A DNA stretch of 32,064 bases from Lachnospiraceae bacterium. GTDB taxonomy: Bacteria > Bacillota > Clostridia > Lachnospirales > Lachnospiraceae. The notes beneath the pieces are model-generated. The model had not been told where the DNA came from and made no database searches. It was given only the letters and a program-made list of their open reading frames with translations. The translations under genes and the position numbers were made by a program. Where the stretch lies: contig JAILAD010000012.1 in NCBI GenBank assembly GCA_024681795.1, positions 1 to 32,064 on the forward strand, written 5' to 3'. This document shows positions 22,878 to 31,273 of the stretch, piece by piece (the first letter of the stretch is position 1; the number at the start of each line of letters is the position of its first letter).

Positions 22878-25046
22878 ATGAAAGTTCAAAGATCCTTAAA
22901 ACAAATCATAATATTATTTATTCTTTTTGCAATCATGATTCCGTTTCTTATGCCGATTAAAGTTCACGCGGATGAAAAGGAATTAAAGACCGTCCGTGTT
23001 GGCTGGTATGAGTCCAGTTTCTGTTATTTTGACGAATACGGCAGGAGAAACGGAATAGCATATGAGTACCAGCAGAGAATCGCTGCATATACGGGATGGA
23101 AATATGAGTATGTGGAAGACAGCTGGCCGAATCTTTTGCAGATGTTAAAAGACGGTGAAATCGATCTGCTAAGCGATGTATCCTATACGGATGAAAGAGC
23201 CGGGGAAATGCTGTTTCCGACACTTCCGATGGGTGCGGAATCATATTATGTTTATATCGATTCGGATAACAGAGAGATTAATCCGGATAATCTGCAGTCG
23301 TTTTCCGGTAAAAAAATCGGTGTTTATGAAAACAGTATCCAGGAAGGGATTCTAAATACGTGGCTGAAAAAAACAGGAATCAATGCGGAAGTGATTCTCC
23401 TGAATATCAATGAACCGGACATCATGAAAAAACTTTCCGCAGGGGAACTGGATGCGTATGTGACATTAAACAGTTTCGGTTCGAAAGAACAAATTACTCC
23501 CGTCTGCACAATCGGTGCCTCCGAATATTATTTTGCGGTAAATAAAAAGAGGCCGGATTTGCTGGCGGATCTGAATAATGCACTGACGGAGATTCAGGAT
23601 GAAGATCCGTATTATAATCAGCGTATTTTTGACATGTATGTCAAACTCACGAGAACAAACGCTTTCCTGACTCCCAAACAGGAAGAATGGATAGCGAAAC
23701 ATGGACAAATAAAAGTCGGATATTGCGACAACTATCTGCCTTTTTGCGGAACGGACCCGGAAACGGGAGAAGTTACGGGTGCGTTGAAAGATTACCTGCT
23801 ACGTGCTTCCAACTGTATGAAAAATGCCGATATAGAATTTGATCCCGTGCCGTATGAGTCTGTAGAGAAAGCTTTGGAAGCAATGAAAGCGGGTGAGGTG
23901 GACTGTGTATTTCCCGTTAATTTCAGCACCTATGACGGAGAAATGATGGGGATTATGATGGTTCCTCCGGTGATGAAGTCCGAAATGAACGTGCTTCTTC
24001 GAAACGATACCAATACGGGAGACATTCTGGCAAAAAGACTGACAATCACCGTGGAAGACGGGAATCCGAATTATGAAAACTTCATCAAAGATAATTTTAC
24101 GGATTGGGAAATCAAGAAATGCTTCAGCAGGGAAAGCTGTTTCCGTTCCGTCAGCACAAAGGAAGCGGACGGAGTGATTGTAAGCAATTACCGGGCAGGC
24201 GTTTATGAACCGCTGCGGTTAAAATACAGACTGGTTTCCATTCCGACGACGGAAATGATGGGGCTTTCCTTTGCTGTGAATTCGGATGATCCCGAACTGT
24301 ATTCTGTTTTAAACAAAATAACCAACCTGACCGACGACAACGACATGGAATATGCCCTTGTCAGTTACATGTTTTCCGACCACAGAACCACTTTTCTGGA
24401 ATTCATGGAAGATAACTGGTTAATCGTAATTCTCTTTATCACTTCGGTTTTCATTGTTTTGGTTTTCCTTTTGAATACAAGGCTTAAGGCGGAACGAAAG
24501 CTTGTTATGCAGCAGAAGGAAATTGAGGAATCCTTGCGCCGTGAACTGGAACAGAAACAGCAGATCCGCTCCGTGAGCGAACTTGCCTACAGAGATCCTC
24601 TGACCGGTGTAAAAAGCAAGCAGGCCTTTGCGCAGTATGAGGAAAACATGAACCGGGAAATTGAAAACAAAGAGATTACGGAGTTTGCCGTTGTGCTTTT
24701 TGATTTAAATGATTTGAAAAAAGTCAATGATACAAAGGGGCATGATGCGGGAGACCGGTACATCAAAGACGGATGTAAAATTATCTGCACCTGTTTTAAA
24801 CACAGCCCGGTATTCAGAATCGGCGGGGATGAATTCCTGACGGTTTTGCAGAATGATGATTTTATGGAGAAAGACCGCCTGATGAGGGAATTTGAACAGA
24901 AGATGGAAGAAAACAGGAATTCGGAGGATGTTACGATTGCCGCCGGAATGGCCGTATTTGATTCCGTAAAAGATACGGATTTCCATGAAGTGGTAAGACA
25001 CGCCGACAAAGCGATGTATCAGTGCAAGAAGCAGATGAAGAATTGA
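22878..25046 (+). CDS. Diguanylate cyclase with two periplasmic ligand-binding domains
   Basis: This 722-residue protein has a signal peptide (about 1-31, cleaved near VHADE). It has two solute-binding-protein family 3 domains outside the membrane (about 36-262 and 268-500) and one transmembrane helix (about 514-535). A short coiled coil and a cytoplasmic GGDEF domain (about 565-722) follow. GGDEF is intact (residues 649-653 in FRIGGDEFLTVL), with DLNDLKKVNDTKGHDAGD upstream as expected for an active cyclase making c-di-GMP from two GTP. The inhibitory I-site is missing: FKHS stands where RxxD should be. Binding of amino acids or similar ligands outside would control c-di-GMP inside. GGAGG at 22864-22868 supports the start. 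A sensor-like membrane gene follows after 15 bases. Confidence 0.93.
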   Translation: MKVQRSLKQIIILFILFAIMIPFLMPIKVHADEKELKTVRVGWYESSFCYFDEYGRRNGIAYEYQQRIAAYTGWKYEYVEDSWPNLLQMLKDGEIDLLSDVSYTDERAGEMLFPTLPMGAESYYVYIDSDNREINPDNLQSFSGKKIGVYENSIQEGILNTWLKKTGINAEVILLNINEPDIMKKLSAGELDAYVTLNSFGSKEQITPVCTIGASEYYFAVNKKRPDLLADLNNALTEIQDEDPYYNQRIFDMYVKLTRTNAFLTPKQEEWIAKHGQIKVGYCDNYLPFCGTDPETGEVTGALKDYLLRASNCMKNADIEFDPVPYESVEKALEAMKAGEVDCVFPVNFSTYDGEMMGIMMVPPVMKSEMNVLLRNDTNTGDILAKRLTITVEDGNPNYENFIKDNFTDWEIKKCFSRESCFRSVSTKEADGVIVSNYRAGVYEPLRLKYRLVSIPTTEMMGLSFAVNSDDPELYSVLNKITNLTDDNDMEYALVSYMFSDHRTTFLEFMEDNWLIVILFITSVFIVLVFLLNTRLKAERKLVMQQKEIEESLRRELEQKQQIRSVSELAYRDPLTGVKSKQAFAQYEENMNREIENKEITEFAVVLFDLNDLKKVNDTKGHDAGDRYIKDGCKIICTCFKHSPVFRIGGDEFLTVLQNDDFMEKDRLMREFEQKMEENRNSEDVTIAAGMAVFDSVKDTDFHEVVRHADKAMYQCKKQMKN

Positions 25047-25061
25047 CGGGGAGGCATTAAG

Positions 25062-25751
25062 ATGTACTACAGCACAATCGGATTGCTTGCAATCCTGGTA
25101 CTTTTAATAGAAAATCAGGATCTTCTTTTTCAGAAGAAGGAAGTGTTCAGACAGGAATCCTGGAAGATTTACAAAGGGTTTTTAATTGCCGTTCTGGTAT
25201 ATTATGTGACAGATGTCATCTGGGGTATTCTGGAACAGCTGAAGCTGTCGCTTTTGCTGTTTATCGATACGGAAATATATTTCATCGCCATGGCGGTCGG
25301 TATTGTATTATGGACATCCTATGTGGTTTCTTACATCGGAGTGAAGAAAGGGTTCGGAATTTTTCTGGAATACGCCGGAAGAGTAATCGCAACCTTTGTT
25401 ACCCTGGTATCCGTTGCGAATATTTATAAACCGATTCTGTTTCTGGTTGATGAAAACTGCAGTTATCATGCATATCCGCTTCGTTATGTGATTTTAATCG
25501 TTCAGATTATAATTCTGGTTCTGATTTCCGCGGATGCTTTTATTCATATTATCGGAAAAAACGAAAAGCTTGAAAAAAAGCAGAAGAGGAAATATCGTAC
25601 GGTTGCGTTGTTCGGGCTGATTATGGCGATATTTTTAACCATTCAGGTATTTTACCCGTTACTGCCGGTATACTCGATTGCCTTTATGCTCGGAACCTGC
25701 CTTTTACGTGCGTTTGTAATTGCGGATGAATATATGCTTCCTACACCCTGA
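25062..25751 (+). CDS. Seven-helix membrane sensor-like protein, no output domain
   Basis: The 229-residue protein is almost entirely membrane helices: about 2-18, 37-58, 62-93 (one or two), 101-123, 139-163, 178-197 and 199-219. A short basic loop (KKQKRKYR) precedes the sixth. From general knowledge, modules beginning YYSTIGLLAILVLLIENQD are the N-terminal sensors of many Lachnospiraceae GGDEF proteins; here the protein stops right after the last helix. It may be a sensor that lost its output domain, or a partner for the diguanylate cyclase encoded 15 bases upstream. GGGGAGG lies just before the ATG. The 3' end overlaps the stop region of the opposing tmcAL gene by 11 bases, and no terminator is visible between them. 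Confidence 0.78.
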   Translation: MYYSTIGLLAILVLLIENQDLLFQKKEVFRQESWKIYKGFLIAVLVYYVTDVIWGILEQLKLSLLLFIDTEIYFIAMAVGIVLWTSYVVSYIGVKKGFGIFLEYAGRVIATFVTLVSVANIYKPILFLVDENCSYHAYPLRYVILIVQIIILVLISADAFIHIIGKNEKLEKKQKRKYRTVALFGLIMAIFLTIQVFYPLLPVYSIAFMLGTCLLRAFVIADEYMLPTP

Positions 25752-26976
25752 CAATTTCCCTTGAAAATTCACTGACCGTGGCAGCATGATATTTCTCGGT
25801 AACAAGTGTATCATAGATATGAGCCGCCTGAACGTCGGACTCAAGCATGGTCAGTGCGTGTTCCCCCAGATAATTCCTTGCATCCGCAAGCTTTGAAATC
25901 ATCGGAATTTCCGACCGGTTCTTGATTTCCGTAAGCAGATCTTTAGATTCCTCACGGAATCCCAGAATTCTTGCATAGTAAATGAAATCATCGGCCTTAA
26001 ACATCTCCATTCTGTCTTTCCGTATATTCAAAAGGATGTGAAGTAAGGAACGGCTGACTCTTGCATAAGTGATGTCTTTGCTCTTTAACAGATCGCAGAA
26101 CTGCGAGAAAGAAGAGTAACGGTTTAAATTCTTTAAAATTTTATCGGAAAAATCCGACGAAATATCAACGTACGAAGTATATCCCGTGGATGCATCCAAC
26201 AGCATTTTGTATTTTAACATCGCAGAAATATCTTCTTCAAAAATCGGAAAAGTCTCGTTATATTTATCCTTCATGATATCGTAAACAAAATAGGGAACCT
26301 GGCTCTCCACGCGGTTTAATTCACCGGTTTCGTAAACGGATTCGCGGATGGCAAGTGCGGAACTTAATGTGGACAGCGTCATTCTTTCATGATATCCGGA
26401 ACCGATCCGGCGGTTTGTAAACGCTTCAATATTGCATTTCCGTTGTTTGATGGCGCGCAGATATTCAAAGCCGAGAATATTGTTCGGCTCGCTCATAGCC
26501 TGTACATGCTCGTAGGAATTCGGAATCATTTCCTCAATCGTAGCGGCTCTGGCCATCGGATAGTTTAATCCGGTTTTCATTTTTTCGCGGATGGCATCAT
26601 GGAGTTCTTCTTTCCGGTCATACAGAATATTTGCGATATCATTTAACAGATCGATGTCCCCGCATTCGCTTCCGAAACAAAGAGCATCGGTAACTCCGAT
26701 TTTATCAAGTAAAGCAATCGCACCGGATGCAAAGAATTCGGCACTTCCGACGGAATAATAAAGCGGAAGTTCCAAAACCAGATCCGCTCCGCCTTTTAAT
26801 GCCATACGGGTTCTTTCGTATTTATCCATAAAAGCAGGACAGCCCCGCTGTGTAAAATCACCGGACATGACGACTACGATTTTATCCGCACCGGTCAGTT
26901 CCCTTGCTTCTTTAATCTGATTTAAGTGTCCGTTATGAAAAGGGTTATATTCCGCTATGATTCCGCAAACTTTCAT
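25741..26976 (-). CDS. tmcAL: tRNA(Met) cytidine acetate ligase TmcAL
   Basis: From the ATG at 26976, with GGAGG five bases upstream on the reverse strand, the product has 411 residues. The N-terminus is a nucleotidyltransferase fold: CGIIAEYNPFHNGH with the HxGH adenylate-binding motif at residues 14-17, MSGDFTQRG and LELPLYYSVGSAEFFA. The SEPNNILGFEYL segment (about 167-178) and the helical tRNA-binding C-terminal part match the YlbM/TmcAL family. That family makes acetyl-AMP from acetate and ATP and acetylates the wobble cytidine (ac4C34) of elongator tRNA-Met. The frame extends to 27018, but the earlier Met lacks a ribosome binding site. It is the only protein-coding gene on the reverse strand here. 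Confidence 0.93.
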   Translation of the reverse strand: MKVCGIIAEYNPFHNGHLNQIKEARELTGADKIVVVMSGDFTQRGCPAFMDKYERTRMALKGGADLVLELPLYYSVGSAEFFASGAIALLDKIGVTDALCFGSECGDIDLLNDIANILYDRKEELHDAIREKMKTGLNYPMARAATIEEMIPNSYEHVQAMSEPNNILGFEYLRAIKQRKCNIEAFTNRRIGSGYHERMTLSTLSSALAIRESVYETGELNRVESQVPYFVYDIMKDKYNETFPIFEEDISAMLKYKMLLDASTGYTSYVDISSDFSDKILKNLNRYSSFSQFCDLLKSKDITYARVSRSLLHILLNIRKDRMEMFKADDFIYYARILGFREESKDLLTEIKNRSEIPMISKLADARNYLGEHALTMLESDVQAAHIYDTLVTEKYHAATVSEFSREIVRV

Positions 26977-27047
26977 GAATACCTCCGTGGTTATTTTTGT
27001 ATTATTTTTATGATTCAATTTTTTTATGTTATTATTGTTATTATATT

Positions 27048-27077
27048 TTTATATCATTTTTTCATATACAATGACAA
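27048..27077 (-). promoter_or_regulatory. Candidate promoter of tmcAL (reverse strand)
   Basis: On the reverse strand TTGTCA (plus positions 27072-27077), an 18-base spacer and TATAAA (27048-27053) lie ~70 bases before the tmcAL start. The surrounding DNA is very AT-rich, so other -10 choices exist. Confidence 0.5.
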
Positions 27078-27372
27078 GTTATTCCGTGTTTTTTTGTGTT
27101 GGACATCGGTTGGGCAACGGATGCTATCATACATTCGGTGTTTTGATAAAACTAAAGCAGGGAATTTCATCGTCTTTTCGCAACATCCCTTTGTAGCTTG
27201 CAATCGCACAAAAAGAGATTCTGTTACAAAACATGCAGATACGGAAACCGGAAGGTCCGGATGCCACGGTTGAGGTGCCCTGATTCTTATGGCGACGGAT
27301 TTTCTGATTGAAAGAATCGCAAAATTATGGGCTATAAATCCGCATAAAAAAAAATTCATTTTGCAAATTTTC
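27078..27372. other. Intergenic stretch without a supported gene
   Basis: About 295 bases lie between the divergent promoters of tmcAL and the EF-G-like gene. I recognise no gene, riboswitch or repeat. Two small inverted repeats are present: CCGGA-AGG-TCCGG (27248-27260) and GATTCTT/AAGAATC (27282-27288 and 27312-27318, 23-base loop). A 131-codon reverse frame crosses the region but has no family features or start signal. The base composition is more gene-like than the flanking AT-rich sequence, so a decayed gene or a regulatory RNA is possible. Confidence 0.4.
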
Positions 27373-27401
27373 TTGTAAAGTTTGTACAAATTTAGTAAAA
27401 T
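27373..27401 (+). promoter_or_regulatory. Promoter of the EF-G-like gene
   Basis: TTGTAA (27373-27378), a 17-base spacer and TAAAAT (27396-27401) lie 50 bases before the start codon, inside an AT-rich tract. GGAGGG at 27440-27445 follows as ribosome binding site. Confidence 0.65.
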
Positions 27402-27450
27402 AAAACTTGGGTTTTCATAAACTACAATATGTATTTTTGGAGGGAACAAA

Positions 27451-29544
27451 ATGAAGGTTTACACAACGGACAAAATCCGTAATGTCGTTCTTCTCGGCCA
27501 CGGCGGCGCGGGAAAGACATCCCTCGCGGAAGCAATGGCTTACCTTGCGGGTCTTACTTCCAGAATGGGGAAGGTTGCAGACGGCAATACCGTCAGCGAT
27601 TACGGAAAAGAAGAGCAGAAACGTCAGATTTCCATCAGCACATCCATGATTGCAATGGAGTGGGGTGATTGCAAAATCAATCTTTTGGATGCTCCCGGTT
27701 TCTTTGATTTCCAGGGAGAAATGGAGGAGGCGGCATCCGCTGCAGACGCTGCAATTATCGTTGTTTCCGGTAAAGCAGGTGTGGAAGTCGGAACACAGCG
27801 CGCATGGGATATCTGCGAGAAGTTTAAACTTCCCAGAATGTTCTTTGTAACCGATATGGATATCGACAATGCTTCCTACCGTCAGGTAGTGGAGGATTTA
27901 ACCGGACTTTACGGCAATAAAATTGCACCGTTCCATCTTCCCGTTCGTGAGAATGAGAAGTTTATCGGCTATGTAAACGTAGTATCCGAGAAAGCATTCA
28001 AATGGCAGGGGAAGGAAACCGTTGAATGTGAGATTCCCGAAGCAAATAAAGAATATCTCGAAAAATACAGAGAGTCCCTGATGGAAGCGGTTGCGGAAAC
28101 TTCCGAAGACTTAATGGAACGTTATTTCGGCGGTGAGACCTTTACCGAAAACGAAATCCGTGCAGCACTTCGTACTTCCGTAGACGATATGTCCATCGTT
28201 CCCATTTCCATGGGATCCAACATTCTCTGCCAGGGTATTTATACGCTGATGGATGATATCGTAAAATATATGCCGGCACCGAATAACCGCAAAGTTGCAG
28301 GTATTGACTTAAAGACCAATGAAGTTTTCGAAGCGGACTATGATTTCTCGAAAACAAAGAGTGCTTATATTTTTAAGACCATCGTGGATCCGTTTATCGG
28401 TAAATATTCCTTTATCAAGGTTATGTCCGGTGTTCTGAAAACAGATGACTTACTCTATAATGATGAGAAGAGCGTGGAAGAAAAGATTGGCAAGATCTAT
28501 GTTCTTCAGGGTAACAAACCGTCGGAAGTTCCCGAACTTCATGCCGGTGACCTTGGTGCGCTTGCAAAGGTAACCGCTGCAAGAACCGGAAATACATTAT
28601 CCACCAAGGCTCATATTATCCGTTACGGCAAGGTTGATCTTCCGAAACCCTATACCTATAAGAGATATCATGCGGTCAACAAGGGTGACGTTGACAAGAT
28701 TGCACAGTCCTTACAGAAGATGATGCATGAAGACCAGACCTTAAAAGCGGTAAACGATGCAGAGAATAAGCAGATGCTTCTTTACGGTATGGGCGATCTT
28801 CATCTGGATGTCGTTGCAAGCCGTCTTAAGAATGAATACAAGGTTGAAATCGAACTGACCAAACCGAAGGTTGCATTCCGTGAGACCATAAAGAAGAAAT
28901 CCGATGTGGAATACAAATATAAGAAACAGTCCGGCGGACACGGCCAGTACGGTCATGTAAAGATGCGCTTCGAGCCTTCCGGAGACCTTACCACACCTTA
29001 TGTATTTGAAGAAGAAGTTGTCGGCGGAGCGGTTCCGAAGAACTACTTCCCCGCAGTGGAAAAAGGTATGATTGAATCCGTCGGAAGAGGACCTCTTGCA
29101 GCTTATCCGGTTGTCGGAGTAAAAGGAATCCTTTACGATGGTTCCTATCACCCTGTGGATTCTTCCGAAATGGCTTTCAAGACCGCAACCATTCAGGCAT
29201 TCAAGAAAGGATTTATGGAAGCGGGACCGATTCTCCTTGAGCCGATTGAAAACTTAAAGGTTACCGTTCCGGACAAGTACACAGGTGATGTAATGGGAGA
29301 TTTAAACAAGAGAAGAGGCCGTGTACTCGGCATGAATCCGGTAGGTAACGGAAAGACCTGCGTGGAAGCCGAAATTCCGATGATGAGCTTATACGGATAC
29401 TGTACCGATCTTCGTTCCATGACCGGAGGAAGCGGAGACTTCGAATATGAATTCGTACGCTACGAGCAGGCTCCGAGCGACGTTCAGGAAGCCGAAGTCA
29501 AGGCCAGAGCTGAAAAAGTTGCAGCAAGCAATGCGGATGCTTAA
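27451..29544 (+). CDS. Elongation factor G-like protein (EF-G-2 type paralogue)
   Basis: This 697-residue protein has all five EF-G domains in order: GTPase (1-280), domain II, domain III, domain IV (with YKKQSGGHGQYGHVKMRFEP) and domain V. The P-loop GHGGAGKTS is intact (16-24). The switch II motif is DAPGFFDF (80-87) instead of DTPGHVDF, so the GTPase-assisting histidine is phenylalanine. The base-recognition motif NKxD is TDMD (134-137). These changes resemble the EF-G-2 group known from Thermus, which also has DAPGY. It is therefore a paralogue, not the main EF-G, and no ribosomal protein genes are nearby. It may act on the ribosome in a special state; function in this organism is unknown. 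A promoter precedes it and a strong terminator follows. Confidence 0.92.
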   Translation: MKVYTTDKIRNVVLLGHGGAGKTSLAEAMAYLAGLTSRMGKVADGNTVSDYGKEEQKRQISISTSMIAMEWGDCKINLLDAPGFFDFQGEMEEAASAADAAIIVVSGKAGVEVGTQRAWDICEKFKLPRMFFVTDMDIDNASYRQVVEDLTGLYGNKIAPFHLPVRENEKFIGYVNVVSEKAFKWQGKETVECEIPEANKEYLEKYRESLMEAVAETSEDLMERYFGGETFTENEIRAALRTSVDDMSIVPISMGSNILCQGIYTLMDDIVKYMPAPNNRKVAGIDLKTNEVFEADYDFSKTKSAYIFKTIVDPFIGKYSFIKVMSGVLKTDDLLYNDEKSVEEKIGKIYVLQGNKPSEVPELHAGDLGALAKVTAARTGNTLSTKAHIIRYGKVDLPKPYTYKRYHAVNKGDVDKIAQSLQKMMHEDQTLKAVNDAENKQMLLYGMGDLHLDVVASRLKNEYKVEIELTKPKVAFRETIKKKSDVEYKYKKQSGGHGQYGHVKMRFEPSGDLTTPYVFEEEVVGGAVPKNYFPAVEKGMIESVGRGPLAAYPVVGVKGILYDGSYHPVDSSEMAFKTATIQAFKKGFMEAGPILLEPIENLKVTVPDKYTGDVMGDLNKRRGRVLGMNPVGNGKTCVEAEIPMMSLYGYCTDLRSMTGGSGDFEYEFVRYEQAPSDVQEAEVKARAEKVAASNADA

Positions 29545-29574
29545 TTGAAAACAGGACTGAGGGGTTATAATATA

Positions 29575-29614
29575 TTGAACAGGAGAATTTATTTCTCCTG
29601 TTCAATTGTTTTTT
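29575..29614 (+). terminator. Rho-independent terminator after the EF-G-like gene
   Basis: TTGAACAGGAGA (29575-29586) and TCTCCTGTTCAA (29594-29605) form a perfect 12-bp stem with a 7-base loop, followed by TTGTTTTTT. It ends 70 bases after the stop codon. Confidence 0.95.
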
Positions 29615-29659
29615 GGGGGGAATATTGTCTTTTTCATTAAAATGCAAAAGTAATCAATG

Positions 29660-29687
29660 TTGACAAGGATTTTACAGGTGGTAAAAT
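29660..29687 (+). promoter_or_regulatory. Promoter of the Re-citrate synthase gene
   Basis: A consensus TTGACA (29660-29665), 16-base spacer and TAAAAT (29682-29687) with an upstream TGG (extended -10) lie 39 bases before the start codon. TAGGAGAAACC supplies the ribosome binding site. Confidence 0.85.
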
Positions 29688-29726
29688 ATCTCCGTATGGC
29701 AAAAATGCATACAGATAGGAGAAACC

Positions 29727-31148
29727 ATGTACGAATATAATGACAATCCCGGATTTGAAAACCGTCCGGTGTATATGAATGAAAAAAGCAATCTTCTGGA
29801 AATTGAAGAGAAGATGTACATCCTGGATGATGTACAAAAGCCGAACGTATTCCGGAATATGTTTCCTTATTCCGAGGTGCCGAAATGCCCTTTCAATGAC
29901 AAAATCGTGCCTCATAACATGCCGAGGGAAATCTGGATTACCGATACGACCTTCCGTGACGGACAACAGTCCCGTGCTCCTTATTCCACCGAACAGATTG
30001 TAACCATTTACGATTATCTGCACAGACTCGGCGGTCCCAAGGGTATGATTCGTGCATCGGAATTTTTCCTTTATTCGAAAAAGGACCGTGATGCCGTTTA
30101 TAAATGTATGGAACGGGGCTATCAGTTCCCGGAAGTTACCAGCTGGATTCGTGCATCCGAAAAAGATTTTAAGCTTGTAAAAGAAATCGGTATGAAAGAG
30201 ACCGGTATTCTGGTTTCCTGTTCCGACTATCATATCTTTTTAAAACTGAAAATGACCAGACGCGAAGCAATGGATCATTATCTCGGAATTGTCCGTCAGT
30301 GCCTGGAAGAAGGGATTTCTCCGAGATGTCATCTGGAGGATATTACCCGTGCGGATATTTACGGATTTGTGGTTCCGTTCTGTATGGAACTGATGAAACT
30401 GATGGAAGAGTATCATATTGCGGTAAAGATTCGTCTTTGCGACACGATGGGATACGGCGTAAATTTTTCCGGTGCGGCAATTCCGCGTTCCGTACAGGGA
30501 ATTATTTATGCAGTCCACGTAAATGCAGGTGTACCTCATGCACTCCTTGAATGGCACGGTCACAACGATTTCTATAAGGCTGTTACGAATTCCACCACGG
30601 CATGGATTTACGGATGCTCCGGAATTAACTGTTCCTTATTCGGAATCGGCGAAAGAACCGGCAATACGCCGCTTGAAGCCATGGTATTCGAATATGCTCA
30701 GCTGAAAGGTGATTTAAACGGAATGGATACCACCGTGATTACCGAACTGGCAGAATATTATGAAAAGGAAATCGGCTATAAGATTCCGCCGATGACCCCG
30801 TTTGTCGGAAAAAACTTCAATGTAACACGTGCCGGAATTCATGCGGACGGACTTCTGAAGAATGAGGAAATATACAGTATCTTTGATACGGATAAATTTT
30901 TAAACCGTCCCTGCAAATGTGCGGTATCCAATACTTCCGGACTTGCCGGAATTGCAATCTGGATTAATTCCACCTATCACTTAAAGGGTGATTCCGCAGT
31001 CGACAAGAAAGACAAGATTGTGGAAGAGATGAAGAACTGGGTGGATGAGCAGTACGAACAGGGCCGTGTTACCGTAATGACGGACGAGGAACTTGATGCA
31101 AAACTGCGTGAGTTGATATCAGCGCTGGATGTTCCGCTCAATATATAA
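29727..31148 (+). CDS. Re-citrate synthase (homocitrate/isopropylmalate synthase family)
   Basis: The 473-residue protein belongs to the HMGL-like TIM-barrel family: WITDTTFRDGQQSRAPYS (about 71-88) is the metal/acetyl-CoA signature, and EWHGHNDFYKAVTNS (about 271-285) has the HxH metal ligands. GINCSLFGIGERTGNTPLEAM is the second family motif. The long N-terminal extension and these details fit the Re-face citrate synthase of anaerobic Clostridia, which makes citrate from oxaloacetate and acetyl-CoA. The neighbouring NADP-isocitrate dehydrogenase gene supports this over isopropylmalate or homocitrate synthase: together with an aconitase encoded elsewhere they lead to 2-oxoglutarate for glutamate. 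It is cytoplasmic and has its own strong promoter. Confidence 0.85.
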   Translation: MYEYNDNPGFENRPVYMNEKSNLLEIEEKMYILDDVQKPNVFRNMFPYSEVPKCPFNDKIVPHNMPREIWITDTTFRDGQQSRAPYSTEQIVTIYDYLHRLGGPKGMIRASEFFLYSKKDRDAVYKCMERGYQFPEVTSWIRASEKDFKLVKEIGMKETGILVSCSDYHIFLKLKMTRREAMDHYLGIVRQCLEEGISPRCHLEDITRADIYGFVVPFCMELMKLMEEYHIAVKIRLCDTMGYGVNFSGAAIPRSVQGIIYAVHVNAGVPHALLEWHGHNDFYKAVTNSTTAWIYGCSGINCSLFGIGERTGNTPLEAMVFEYAQLKGDLNGMDTTVITELAEYYEKEIGYKIPPMTPFVGKNFNVTRAGIHADGLLKNEEIYSIFDTDKFLNRPCKCAVSNTSGLAGIAIWINSTYHLKGDSAVDKKDKIVEEMKNWVDEQYEQGRVTVMTDEELDAKLRELISALDVPLNI

Positions 31149-31157
31149 AAATAGATG

Positions 31158-31232
31158 CAGATGTCTGTATATATTTGCTCAGGGTTCGGATGCAGTGGCA
31201 ACTCACCCTTCGCAAAATATACATGACATCTG
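31158..31232 (+). ncRNA. Long RNA hairpin between Re-citrate synthase and icd genes
   Basis: A near-continuous stem of about 25 pairs can form. CAGATGTC (31158-31165) pairs with GACATCTG (31225-31232). TGTATAT and TTTGC pair with GCAAAATATACA with single-base bulges. After a small internal loop AGGGT (31181-31185) pairs with ACCCT (31205-31209), leaving a 19-base loop. It lies in the 125-base gap, and no T run directly follows, so it is not a simple terminator; a T run comes only at 31248. It could be a processing site, an attenuator or a riboswitch-like leader of icd. It matches no RNA family I know. Confidence 0.6.
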
Positions 31233-31273
31233 TTGTGTAGCATATAGTTTTTTATACAAAAAAGGAGAATACC

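Noticed and set aside
27282-27318. GATTCTT/AAGAATC hairpin as a terminator or riboswitch
   Set aside because: Seven pairs with a 23-base loop and no T run; nothing matches a known riboswitch.
27054-27449. 131-residue reverse frame in the intergenic stretch
   Set aside because: No ribosome binding site, no recognisable domain, and it overlaps the EF-G-like promoter and the tmcAL promoter.
29637-30233. 198-residue reverse frame
   Set aside because: It is antisense to the promoter and the conserved N-terminal half of Re-citrate synthase.
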